From: Saxidomus purpurata
Lineage: Eukaryota; Mollusca; Bivalvia; Venerida; Veneridae
Reading direction: 5' to 3'
Length of the DNA stretch: 64,000 nt
Assembly (NCBI GenBank): GCA_022818135.1
Contig: JAFMSR010000006.1
Location: 37,975,477 to 38,039,476, forward strand
The notes under the pieces are model-generated. The model saw only the letters and a list, made by a program, of their open reading frames with translations. It did no database searches and was not told the DNA's origin. Shown in pieces: positions 34,601 through 44,785 of this stretch (within the stretch, counting starts at the first letter, position 1; each line of letters begins with the position of its first letter). The translations under genes were made by a program, and so were the position numbers.

Positions 34601-37360
34601 CCGACAGTTTCTTAAACTCGGCTTTGTTTACGATTGGACAGGACAACATGCGTGATTCCTATATTGACCCAACTTTACTATGCAAAGAAAGGGTATAATA
34701 ACAACTAGACGGTAATTAACTAGTCCGTCCTATCGCAGTGATGCATATTTATTGTTAAGTTGTTTTCTGCAATAGATTAAGTAATGGTTAAAAGTGTTGC
34801 AGACGTGGGTATAATTTCAAGTTTCAGTTTACAAGTCAATTCCGCATATACAAATATCTAAGTTCTGGACCGAAAGTTTTTACCAAGAAGATTTTGGTTG
34901 TAATGGCAATCAGAGGCCTTGATAGTACCGAATCATTCCAAAGAATTTGAAGGGGACTTTCTAAGTTACATTCATACGATAAATTATCAACGTCAGTTAA
35001 ATAATTTTAAGGTGTTGTTCTTTGGATAAATTGTTGACAAAAATCTGACCAAATTTGACGGACGATGATGTGTCCTAATACCCCACACTGAGCACATACA
35101 TGTATGCAGGTAAGCTGAAAACATTGTTGAAATAAAAGTTTTTTTGTACGTGGAGGGGCACGTGACTTCTTTTCCCCAAGATTTTTCGATGCAAGATAAT
35201 TTTACCCACTGACAATAAAGTTTTACAGAAAAAGTATTTGTAATATTTTTTTATTGTTTTATTTTATTTTTTTTTATATTTTAATTCATTTCCTCATCTG
35301 ACGCACGATTTCAAATGTTCAAGGTCTATTTTGACTGATAAAATATTTGAAACCAGTCTGCGGAAAGTGAATCATCATTTATTTTAAGAAAGTTGTAAAT
35401 AGTTCTCACGTGATGTAAACAATAAAGCTACCCACTCCGCATATACAAAATTAGCTGATAACTCAGCTGTTGTAAAGCAATGTCAATGAACAAAGTATTA
35501 ACTTGGAGCACTCTTCTGAAACTGTTATTCGAAAAGTCTTCTTACAACGGTACGATCTGTGTATGTTATACTCGCGATGTTTTCACAAAACTTTGATTCA
35601 GCTGGATCATTTTCAAGAAAACAGAAACAGAAAATACAAACAAAACTATTTTAGTTGTCGGTGTAATACTTTTGGATATATATTTCTTTTAAATATTACG
35701 CAACTGTATTTTACGAAAATTGAAATGATTTACGTCTTGAAGTGGTCATAATTTGATGGGTGAACTTATTTATTACATATTCTTTATTACAATCTTTTTT
35801 TGTAACATGTTAATGCTCAAACACAATTTAACAGTATTATTATTTTTGTATTCCTGTCACAAATAAAAACATTCTACATTTCCTTTGCTCTTGTTCCATT
35901 CTTTAGCTGCTTTGCATCAATGGTTTTCTTGTCATTTATCATACTTGACAGAAAATAACGTTATACAGATTTGAAGTCCCCCTCTCCCTTTTTTGCAATG
36001 GGTGAAGCGAATATCTGTGATCTGTTGCGCTTTCAAAAGAAACGAGCTTTATGTTTGTGAACAAAGCAGTATAGCTGTCATACAAAACTATATTAACAAT
36101 ATGCTATGCAATAAATAACGAAAGAAATGTGACGTCTGTATATTTCTACACAGACTTTCAAACTAATTAGGATGTGGAAAGTTTGATATGTTATCTATAT
36201 TTTAAAGACTTTTGTTTAGGTAGCGTCGGACTGTGGACATATTAATGGACACGAAAACGTCGTACACATTCGAATTTGCGGCAACCCTGGCTAGTTACAA
36301 AAGTACCCGAATTATAAATTACTGATCAAATAGTCTTTCTAAACAAGATTGTTTGACCAGTTCATTATTTAGCTCGGACAATGTTTTATCACAACTGTTT
36401 AAGAAAATTTCCTTACCATTCGACTTTTGAACCAACTCTTCCACCTGTAAAAGAGAGGACGCTTACATTCAAGGTAAACATAAATAAAATAGGTTTTCAT
36501 AAAAATTATGTACATTTGTATTATACAAGCTATAATGATCAATTGCTAATTTATAGGAAAATCCAAAATTATAGATGCAATGTAATAATCACTAATAATT
36601 ATGTAAATTATAGATACATTGTATATAAATAACCAAAATAAAAATGTAAACTTTTCCAGAATGTTTAATATACCGTTCATTCTTGAAACATACAGTGGCT
36701 CATAAAATTGTTTCTTAGTTCAAATTCCTGTCACAAATGATTTCATACATATACCTTTTCTTGTAATTTTGAAACCTCTTCACAGGTTTCCCACCATTCC
36801 TCCACCTTCTGAAGATACTTCTGGTCATTTTGAACATCTAGTGTTCTACTTCTGTAATGTTCAATCTTATCTATAAGTTCCTCTTTAGTGCCGGGTGCCG
36901 TCACAGTAGTTATACGATACAAAATAAGTTCTACCTGCTTCCATAATTGTTCAAATTTAGATTCATATAGAGCTGCTCTAGGTTTATGTGCAACAACGCT
37001 ATTTCTTATGTTACGCAGACGCAAAACATCAGCCGATAAAGACATATCTGTTTGACCTGGATGGTTCTTCCATCCTTGCTTTGGTTCTGGCAACAGACCA
37101 GTTCTACACAGTAACGTTATCAAAAGATTTAAGTCAAATATATTTGGATTTAGCACTGGTGCACTAACAAGATTATACTGAATTTGTGTCAAAAGCTTAT
37201 TTTTTAGTAGTTCAAATAGAATTTTTTTTGTTTTGCTTGAGGTTAGATGCCTTTCAACATCTTGGTTTGTCAGAAACTTGACCACCTGTAGAGCTGTTTC
37301 TGTTGCAACATCAATAAAAAAGGATATGAAACGCAGATAATAAGAAGCTTCTTCCGACAT
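25407..37360 (-). CDS. tandem HEPN-domain protein (DZIP3-type HEPN plus pseudo-HEPN), five coding exons
   Basis: Splicing 37360-36755, 36444-36417, 32659-32055, 28863-28794 and 25606-25407 gives 1509 bases: 502 codons plus stop. All junctions are GT-AG and all phases agree. Residues about 5-150 form a DZIP3-type HEPN domain with the RNxxxxH motif at R119-H125; in this superfamily that motif makes the RNase active site. Residues about 155-211 look coiled-coil. Residues about 212-365 repeat the same helical plan (YSYYVRLLFEGGRLVLNNFL parallels YYLRFISFFIDVATETALQV), but the motif is R322-INYAE-Y328, lacking the histidine. The tail (366-502) is helical and charged with no domain recognised. No signal peptide is visible, so it is probably intracellular. 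Bivalve DZIP3-HEPN proteins are commonly linked to NACHT, TIR or death-fold immune receptors. A role in RNA-directed defence is an inference. Confidence 0.8.
26600..27297 (+). pseudogene. LINE C fragment 1: reverse transcriptase, N-terminal half, L1/Tx1-like
   Basis: Motifs in order are NWIDNGEKATNYFCQLEK (about 26620-26675), SPGSDGFSSNFLKIFWKQ, GIIVCIPKDNKPKQFLKNWR and LIHKDQTGFIKGRFIGENT. It is 5' truncated but open for 221 codons from 26730, so it is less decayed than LINE B. It breaks at 27297 where a short ACAAGAG-type element is inserted. Confidence 0.85.
27298..27798 (+). mobile_element. short ACAAGAGCTGTC-type element inside LINE C
   Basis: The left end is ACAAGAG followed by a hairpin (CTGTCCATTAGACAG) and AAGCTCGACTAT. 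The right end is ATAGTTGAGCTAA, nearly the inverse of the left motif. The interior has two imperfect copies of a segment around ATAAGTGGT and GAGATATGTGCATGATAGTAC (about 27520-27560 and 27675-27710), i.e. a short tandem core. LINE C coding continues on both sides (HTENN then IPGLL), with the junction inside an A/T run and no clear duplication. Confidence 0.7.
27799..28243 (+). pseudogene. LINE C fragment 2: reverse transcriptase, catalytic half
   Basis: The frame continues MIDFEKAFDTLSQEFIMNTL, ERGCRQGDPISPYIF and the catalytic box QFADDTSLL (about 28117-28143). It then runs to a stop at 28243 after LGKNHLNYLQ, where the element is 3' truncated. The key aspartates of both box A (DFEKAFD) and box C (FADD) are intact. 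A stop in the junction segment and loss of the ends make it non-autonomous. Confidence 0.8.
28794..28863 (-). CDS. HEPN gene exon D: 70-nt charged helical exon
   Basis: The acceptor TTACAGAG precedes ACT CTG GAA AAA and the donor CACG|GTAAGT follows. It encodes TLEKLKKCMNEMKEAGICF KDDH plus one base. Using the AG two bases earlier would bring a stop codon in this phase, so the inner AG was chosen. Confidence 0.7.
28864..32054 (-). other. HEPN gene intron between exons C and D, with satellite array
   Basis: A satellite array occupies 28950-29930. A somewhat GC-richer stretch at 30880-31480 is open for 110 codons on the plus strand (31021-31353), but shows no domain, signal or splice support. 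The remainder is AT-rich and unassigned. Confidence 0.5.
28950..29930 (+). repeat. degenerate tandem array, units of roughly 170 bp
   Basis: About five imperfect units share TTGCACACGACACGT, ATGTGCTGAACATTTGTGCC and TTTTAAAATCCTTTAATG-type segments; the landmark recurs near 29025, 29310, 29425, 29605 and 29770. A GGACGGACGT-rich end follows at about 29880-29910 and a stray related piece (GGACGGACACATGGACGGACG) at about 30066. The layout resembles the interior of the pearl-like elements, but clear termini were not found. Confidence 0.6.
32055..32659 (-). CDS. HEPN gene exon C: degenerate second HEPN-like domain
   Basis: The acceptor CAATTTCTTTCAG precedes AGTTTGCA and the donor ACAGAG|GTATAC follows 32055. 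The 605 bases start in phase 1 and end in phase 0. The exon encodes EFAIFFRDRPEKYSYY through NMIKDARINYAEYALMS to MCYKTE. The helix pattern parallels exon A, but the RNxxxxH histidine is tyrosine. A Thr/Asp-rich insert (TDSTDTVNTDTDS) replaces the loop before the third helix. Confidence 0.78.
34240..34640 (+). repeat. relic of the GTGACCTTGACC-type satellite element
   Basis: Degenerate units contain TTTTTAGTAACGGCCAC / CTTTTAGTAACAGTGACCC and CTACAGAGCAAATTTAATGA. They correspond to the TTTTTAGTAACAGTGACC and CACCAAGTTTCATT segments of the intact element at 20.5-22.0 kb. The ends are lost. Confidence 0.5.
34830..35125 (+). repeat. relic of a pearl-like element (3' part)
   Basis: The order of landmarks matches the intact copies: ACAAATATCTAAGTTCTGG, CAAGAAGATTTTGGTTG, TGGCAATCAGAG, GACGGACGATGATG, TCCTAATA, then a GAGCACATACATGTATGC hairpin-like segment and AGGTAAGCTGAAAA in place of GGTGAGCTAAAA. 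The copy is strongly diverged. Confidence 0.5.
36417..36444 (-). CDS. HEPN gene exon B: 28-nt microexon
   Basis: A pyrimidine-rich acceptor (CTCTCTTTTACAG) precedes GTG GAA GAG TTG GTT CAA AAG TCG AAT G, and the donor GTAAGG follows. It encodes VEELVQKSN plus the first base of a glutamate codon. It extends the coiled coil between the two HEPN-like domains and restores the phase needed by the next exon. Confidence 0.75.
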
Positions 37361-37379
37361 ATCATGTTATTTTTCGGCC
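36755..37379 (-). CDS. HEPN gene exon A: 5' leader and catalytic HEPN domain
   Basis: The acceptor TTATTTTGCAG lies at 37380 and the donor AAG|GTATATG after 36755. Coding starts at the ATG at 37360 (MSEEASYYLR); the 19 bases before it are untranslated leader, so at least one upstream non-coding exon should exist. The exon carries 202 codons and ends in phase 0. It holds helices 1-4 of HEPN, the SADVLRLRNIRNSVVAH active-site segment and the start of a coiled coil. An ATG at 37365 in another frame opens a 31-codon ORF overlapping the start. Confidence 0.8.
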
Positions 37380-37380
37380 C

Positions 37381-38400
37381 TGCAAAATAAGATGCAATGT
37401 AATTAATGAAACTCAAATTTTTCAATATGCTTACATAAGAAAATATTATCAATAAAGGAATGCATCCATCCAACAATTAGTTCACAAAAGCATTAAAAAC
37501 GGTTAAATAGTTCGTCTGAATTCTGTAAACGACTATAGCTCATGGTTTAAACTCATTATTGTTCTCACTTCTAAAAACGAGGCTGATTGTTTTAGTTAAA
37601 ACAGTAAGAAGAGCGTATTTTACTTAACATCATTATGTAAAATTAATTTTATTATTTGTACTAATATGTATTTGAAACTGTTGATTACAGCGTTTTGCTT
37701 TTGCATTTAGGAAAAATGGTAAATCAGTTGTGGTTCAAAATATGTACTTTCATTGCTTTAACTGAGAAATTCCGTAGTCACAAGTAAACTGTAAGATAAT
37801 GTAACTAGGTTGCTATCAACCCCATTCTCTTCTTTACGGATCTTTACTAACCCTTTCTTACATTTTAATCGTAGGTAACAGTTGTTCGGGAACAGTCATG
37901 CACAGCGAGCAAGAACAATTAAGAGATACCTAAATATCTAACGCTTTAGCAAGGAGATTCTGTAAAATAGTACCAGAAAGTATCAAATAAGATAACTGAT
38001 TGTATTAATGTTCTAACTTGTTAAATTACTTTGATGGTCCGTAAATAACGTATATCTTTGTCAATATATTTTGAAAATATGTTTTTAGGAAGGGGGACAT
38101 ATATAAAACAGAAAAAGGGCTTTATGGATTTGCCAGAGAGACAAAAAGAGCTCATCGTTTTCTTCATAGACTGTTGTGAAATATGCATTTTATAGACGAA
38201 ATGCCATTATCTAAACGTGAGGATCGCTTCACAAAAGTTGTGCAAAAGTCTTTAATTTCCTAGAGCCATTTTGCTAAGTCCTAATGGTTTCCTAACTACT
38301 GTCTGTAACTGGTCTGTGTTGGATGGCCTGATATGGTCTCTATTTGAACAGGTCGGTATAAGTTAAATATTTCATATTGCATGGTATTTTAAATTGGACC
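37381..38400. other. 5' flank of the HEPN gene
   Basis: AT-rich sequence upstream of the first coding exon. It must contain, here or further right, the donor of at least one leader exon, because a clear acceptor sits at 37380. No promoter could be pinned down. Confidence 0.4.
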
Positions 38401-38439
38401 TAAAACAACAGTGCCCTGATAGCCCAACATCTTATGTAT

Positions 38440-38660
38440 TTACGTGTAAAGTCGGTGATCCCAAGACGAGACTAGCTTTGACACAAACGCGATGATTTGA
38501 ATAAACTTTGCTTAGCACAAATTTCTATGCTCTATGCCAATGCATTTCAACAAGTGAAATCCAGTATGGATCTGTTCTGACCATTTATCATGATTTATAC
38601 ACAAATATTGTAATGCTACATGTCAAATACCTTTCATTGTGGTTTTAGACAAGCTTATTA
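38440..38660 (+). repeat. relic of a pearl-like satellite
   Basis: The segments TTTGAATAAACTTTGCTTAG, AATTTCTATGCTCTATGCC, AATGCTACATGTCAAATACC and TGTGGTTTTAGACAAG match, in order, two diverged units of the 165-bp satellite. Confidence 0.45.
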
Positions 38661-40284
38661 CTGCAACACGTTACGATTACCAGGACAATTTACACGTATC
38701 AGTCCTCGTTTACATATTTGTGCAAGTTTCTTGCACAAAACGGTCAGAGAAGTACTGTTTTTGACTTAGTATGTAAAGAACCACATTTGGCAGCATCTTT
38801 CGTCGAAATTTATGTGACAAGAATGAGATTGTTTTCTCGTGAATTTTATTGTCAACACAGTGAAAAGAAACTATCTATGGGAAGTATACGCGTAATGGTT
38901 TGGTCAATGGAAAAGGCATTTCTTCGAATAAATTTTACCAGGAAGCTTTCACATGAGTCAGTATAGAGGGCTGATCAAAATTGCAACACAAACTGGTATG
39001 AACAGGTATACTATGTTGCTTACAATACATATGCTTGCAAAAGTGAGGTACAATAGACCAAAAAGTCAAAGAATTAAAGGCACCAAAAAGCTAAACTTTC
39101 ATCAATTATATCCTTTCACTGATTTAGAAACAATTAAAAAAACATACCGTCGAGTTAAGTTACCCTGCACTGGCGCTTTGTCACATATTTATAGTTTGTG
39201 TTGGCTGCGGTGGTATGTCACAGGAAAAAGTATGCTAGTTCAAAAGGTTATTACTCTGCAATACCTTACTGGATACACACAAAACGTGTGTCTAGCACGT
39301 CTACTATTGATTATAGTTATGTGTACACAAATTCATTACAATCCCGTTAAAATCCAAAGGAGGAGTTAGCTCACAAATCTTCCTACATGTAGTTTTCAAG
39401 ATGCAGTCCAAACAAAAAGTAACAAATGGGAATATTTCATCAATTGACTAACCGTAATGACCCTGGCTTTCTTTAGTTCCTGCAAATGTCTATATAATAA
39501 AGTGGGTTGGTACACAGACTGTTCCCAACTCTGCTTAATGTAAAGGTTGATGGAGTGTTTGTTGGCACACAAGCATTGACACGCAAACTTATTCTTTCAT
39601 ATACTTTAAACAGAAATCAAATCAAACAAACCACATTGATGTTCTTTTCCGTGGACATCATTGAATGCAGTACTTTTTGTTAATTCATTATGTTTCATTC
39701 CATGTCATTGTGTATTAATTCATAATGTTGACGAAAAAGGACAAAATATCTGATTTGTAGGACCTTTTCTTTTTAATCAGTTTTAATAGAGCAGTCGGCG
39801 TTCATGTTTGGTGTCCGGCTTTCGCCTTGAATGAAACGAAAACGCCGGAAGCCATGTATTTTTGGTTTTATGTTTTTGGCACAGTAAAATCTTAATTAAA
39901 TACAAACAAACCGCCGAAATGATGCGGACCTTATTTCCATCAAGCAATCTTCAGTGCTCACAGCGCTTTGGTCGACACCTGTTTTCAAAATAAATTCATT
40001 CTCCTACATGGGCTATAATTGAAAGGTATACCCCTCTAGCCATACAAAAATGGTCATAACATTGTAATACACAATGATTAACAGTTCCTTAATGCTTGAC
40101 CGATGGCATTCATTTATGGGGTAGAGGGCGTTACCACTACACGAAAGCCTTCTTCAAAATTGAAGGCAGGTAAGTTACTTTTAAAATAACAATTTGTGAC
40201 CTACTTTTATTATACATACAACGGTGAATTATTACTTGATAAACTCACTGTTCAGCGAGTGAAAATATTTTACTGTACCCGGAT
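38661..40284. other. unassigned sequence with two short ORFs
   Basis: Plus-strand ORFs at 38718-38966 (82 codons) and 38953-39369 (138 codons) overlap in different frames. The second is basic (QRIKGTKKLNFHQLYPFTDL) and ends with a hydrophobic segment (LARLLLIIVMC). I recognise no family and see no convincing splice sites. They could be a decayed gene or mobile element, or chance. Confidence 0.3.
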
Positions 40285-41685
40285 TAACGTCACTTGTTTT
40301 ATTTGATTTGTTAGAGATTGAAAAGGCCTTTCCAAAAGTGTATAGGTTTACAATCTTTCTTTACACAATAAAAGGATAAATTTGTTTGAAGATTTTGGCA
40401 AATGAAGTCCTTGTTTTAGCTAGATTCTACTAGTACAACAGACTTAGTTATTTTTAAACATAAATTTATATAACCAAATGTTAGGTCACTTATAATGCTT
40501 AAACACAAAGATCATTTCCGTACCGCGCGTAAGCAGGTGATCCGTAAAACATTATCTGGTAAATTTATAAATCAAACGGTTAAAGCAGAGCGCCAAACAG
40601 TTTCGTGACAGTTCGTTTTTCAGCTAATTATGTAGACTTATATTACAAAGTAAATCACCATGTACAAATACTAAAGGCAAACTTATATTCATTTTGATAA
40701 AGTTACATTACGTCAATAAAATTCGTGAAATCATTTTGGAGACTAAACTGCACCGTAAACATTCAATGTTTTGAAACACTCCTGGTTGCCACCACAATGG
40801 CAAAATTTCTATAATAAGCTTAGGTTTTTGGTTTAAACTTAAATTATCGACATAACACTATTGTCAACTTGTCATTTTGATCAATTGTGAATGTTTGCTT
40901 TTCATGTACTTTCCTCGTTTGTTTACCAAACTTTGAAACGGGGCTCTTCTTTATACAGTTACATGGCCTTTATATATCTATGTAATTTAGCTCCTTCTCT
41001 TTTGATATGGTACATTGGGCCTTTTCACAACAAAATAAAGACAGATCATTTACCTGAAGTATATTCGGCGATACATACTCTTCCGCACGCAATATTACGA
41101 GCCAGTGTGACATAAAACTAAAAATGAACAAACTATGACACATGCAAGGAGCATTTTCATGTTTTATTTTTCTATTAAAATATGTTTGTATGGAGAATAT
41201 CTCAAATGACATGTATGCGTCTTTTAAATAAATAATATTATTATTGGTAGAGTTAGTTCAATATTACTGGACTGAATTATGTTTTTTATTTAGCACTATA
41301 ACTTTACCGTTTAGAACCAAAACCGCTGTTTTCATCAAATAACGTCCTTTGTTAACAATTACATGTATGTTTAACTAAACAAAGAGCAAAACCAATAGCT
41401 CATTTATTTGTCCAATTGGGACGAGTATCATGACTTATCTCCAAACAAAATATTGCCTGTTGTTCAATGACAAATTTGATAATTTGATATGTGTTTACCT
41501 ACTTGTCTGAGCATCAATATTCTAAAAACCAATAATCAATGCTAACATCAAACTAATATCCCATCGCGTAAATACACATTACAAATTTTAAAAAGTGCAA
41601 CATTACTTTTCAAAGGGATGACTGTGAATAGTTGACTGTTAATTGACAAATTCAGTTAATGAAAATAGCTTATGTTTAGATCATT
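40285..41685. repeat. segmental duplication, copy 1 (uninterrupted)
   Basis: This non-coding segment is closely similar along its length to 48450-48538 plus 51534-52920. Shared landmarks include ACACAATAAAAGGATA, CATGTACAAATACTA, GGGCCTTTTCACAACAAAAT, TTTACCGTTTAGAACCAAAA and ATGAATAGTTGAC/GTGAATAGTTGAC. It has no insertion at the place where the other copy carries the 3-kb palindrome, so it acts as the empty-site reference. No gene was seen in either copy. Confidence 0.75.
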
Positions 41686-43479
41686 TCAATCTCCGTACCT
41701 TAAGTTCAAGAATTATTGATGTTATTGTCAAAACTTTGGTTTGACTAAAAGGATAACTACATCAAACTTGTACACCATAAGAACTTTAAATTCCTGATGA
41801 TTTTCAATATCTCTTTATCAACAATTACAGCGGACATGATTTAATTATTAATAACGCCATGAGAGGACATGTAAATTAATAAACCATCAATCATTTAACG
41901 CCTTTCAGAATATGTGATTGTTCGTTTGTAGGTGTGGATTGGTTACTTAATTATTGTCCTGCGTTTATTTATTTGTATAGGGTCCCATTTCAGCCTAGCT
42001 TAAATCAAATACTTTATTCATGCAATATACGCCGCGCACTTGTCGTGACGTCATAACACCGTCCTAAACCGATCCGATTCTGCTTTTTAACATTTTAAAT
42101 ATTTTTTTTTACACTCTAAAGGACCTCTGTTGAAACAGCAAGCTATACACCTTTTCAATTATACGGGATTATGAATTATCTACCCTTTGATGACGTCATA
42201 CGAGGCTACGATTCGACAAATGACCACTGAAAATATTACTTCATCTACAAAACGCAGGATCTAGGCATTTCCGCAATTTATACGACTTTGAAATGTAACA
42301 ACATACACCATACAAATATGTGTTACATAAAGTATTGTAATATGACTAACATAACTGAATTAGTAAATGGTTTCGCGGTCAATCGGACGTGTTTATACTT
42401 CTGAGTGATAAGCAGCATTGACAAAATGCAGATGTTGTTTAGCAAACTGGATGAACCGTGACGTGCCATTACTTTCTTTAGGAAAACCCTCCACACATTC
42501 TATAATGGAGAAAAAATAATGGAACTTCTATCGATAATTTCCCTACAATATCTTAACAAGACAAAATGCTCGAAGCATTGGTGATAAAAACATTTAACTG
42601 TTTTCTCCTTATATTAGAGAGATTGTTGATTGAAAAATAAACGATAACTTATCTTAGAAAGAATAAGATCTGATGCCGCACCGGCATTTTTTGTATGTAC
42701 ATTATAAGCGTGAATAGTTGAAACAAGGTAATAGATAATTTATACATTACAATAAATATATATCTTCAGCATAGAATATATGGAGATCACCATGTTTGCA
42801 TTTACTTGTGTAACACTTCAGTCCGTTAAAAATAACTTACTGGCACATAAACAATCGTTTGCAGTTTTTACATCATTAATGATGCATACACTGATTTAAC
42901 ATCATTATATCATTATTCAAAGCAGTGGTTTCACTATTAACATATCTGTCAATCAAGAACAACTTAGAAAGTTTCTTTTTTGTCTTTAATTCAAATTATT
43001 AGACTTTTCAAATGCTTGGTCCCTAATGTTAAATTACATATCCCATGGGGAAGACTAGGCTTACCCAGCTGTAACGCCGTATTATGTCTTTATCCTTATT
43101 GTTAAATATTTTATTCTTTGCAAAGTAATGCAGATCTACATTGCTACATGTCAATGACTGGTCACTTCTCATTGACACTAATAAGTGTGTTGTTTATGTG
43201 AACACGGGACCGTTCAGGGAAATTTTATTGCATTACGTGTATTGTAAACGTCTGCGCCCAAGGGTTTTCCGTAGGCACATGGTGTTTTATGACATACTGT
43301 GCACTGTAGTGAGTCCCCAAGTCATTGTGTTGTTTTAAGGAATGATATACCAATGTTTTTCTTTAAATCGAAAATGCTATTATAACTGAGACTGAGGGTC
43401 CTTGTTGAAAATTGATATTCTGTAATATTTTTTATTTTATTGATTGGTCTATTTCTTTAAGTAAAATTTTAGTAATCAT
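41686..43479. other. unassigned AT-rich sequence
   Basis: No gene or repeat assigned. A 65-codon ORF at 43141-43338 has no recognisable domain. Confidence 0.4.
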
Positions 43480-43660
43480 GAAAATAGCATTGTTTATTGG
43501 TTTAGTGGTTAAAAAAACCTTTTCAAAGATGTATAGGTTTACATGCTGTCTGCACGTAATAAAAAGATACAACATTTTGAAGAGTTTGGCTAATGAAGTT
43601 CTGCATTTGGTTAGATGCTACCTTAAGATATGTTCAATTATGGCTTGTTTGTGAAGTCCA
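43480..43660. repeat. third, more diverged partial copy of the segmental duplication
   Basis: ATTGGTTTAGTGGTTAAAAA, AAAGATGTATAGGTTTACAT, AATAAAAAGATACAACATTT and GAAGAGTTTGGCTAATGAAG align with the start of the duplication at 40.30-40.43 kb and 48.46-48.54 kb. Confidence 0.55.
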
Positions 43661-43799
43661 GTATGCTTTAGCATTGTCTATTGTAATGAAGTTATGAGTT
43701 TGTGATGAAAATCAGGAAAGAAAGTACAAATGTAAATGTAATTTTAAGAAAAACTTCTGTTATATAATCTGAAATTATATTATTGAACTAATATTTGAT

Positions 43800-44785
43800 G
43801 TATCACTCAAAAACTCCTAGGAATATGTATTAATAACACACTTTCATGGAAATATCAAATATCAAAAGTATGTAGTAAACTTAACTCAAAAGTAGCATTA
43901 TTAAAACATATTATATACTTCTTGTCTGAGGACATGAAGCGAATGTATTATAACGCATATATTATGCCATTATTTGACTATTGTTGTACCGTATGGGGAA
44001 AGGGAATAAATTGCAAATTGGATATTAATAAAATAACGAAAATTCAAAAAAGAGCGGCTAGAATTATATTAAATAAACCATTACGAACTAACTCATGTCA
44101 TATATTCAGAGAATTAAAATGGCTTTCGTTTGAAAATAGATGTAATTATCACATGGGGCTACTTATTTACAAGACTAGTGTAAAAATAGCCAAGTTCCAA
44201 ATTATATTTCAAATCTTATAACTTTTTCAACCAATAGCAGATATAATCTACGTTCAACTGAACGTCTTGATATTGTTCCACCGAAACCAAGATCAGTTTA
44301 TTTAAAAGATTCATTCACATACAGCAGCGCAAATATATGGAGAACCATACCACCAAGTATCAGAAATCTTCCTTCACTTAATTCATTTAAACACAACTAC
44401 AAAAACATGCTATTAGACGAACAGACCAAAGCTTAAACTGTTTATTGTATTCATCGACTGTTTTATCGTGCTTCGTATTATGGCATTTATGTCAGTTACT
44501 TGAATGTTTTTCTTACTGTTACATTTGTGATACTATTGTGTACTTGCCATTGAATTTAAAATCTAAAATTAAGGAGTGTTTGTCGGGTGTACATGAATCA
44601 TATGTTTGTTTCTGACATGTGTGTTTTTAATTATGTGTTTATTCCACTTGATAGTTTTGTATTTGCTTTATTTTCTTTTTAGTTTTATCGATGGCCACAT
44701 TGTAAATAACAATATGTAATTTGTTACATAACTTAATGTGTAATACCTTCGTAAAATAAAGAAATTATTATTATTATAATAATGT
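43800..44785 (+). pseudogene. LINE D: 3' end of a Jockey/CR1-like non-LTR retrotransposon
   Basis: The region after the reverse transcriptase is recognisable: LLGICINNTLSWKYQISKVC, then an open stretch at 43922-44221 (MKRMYYNAYIMPLFDYCCTVW, KIQKRAARIILNKP, FRELKWLSFENRCNYHMGLL). A frameshifted tail follows (PRSVYLKDSFTYSSANIW-like). The element ends in a (TTA)n tail at about 44768-44785, as expected for target-primed insertion of such LINEs. It is 5' truncated and frameshifted. Confidence 0.8.

Larger units (their letters stand above)
32660..36416 (-). other. HEPN gene intron between exons B and C
   Basis: This is a 3.8-kb AT-rich intron. It contains two relics of satellite-bearing elements (34240-34640 and 34830-35125). 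The rest shows nothing assignable; short ORFs at 33575-33769, 34013-34204 and 35503-35751 have no recognisable domains. Confidence 0.5.

Noticed and set aside
38718..39369. Pair of overlapping ORFs that might be a frameshifted gene
   Set aside because: No motif, family resemblance or splice signal could be found, so no gene was called.
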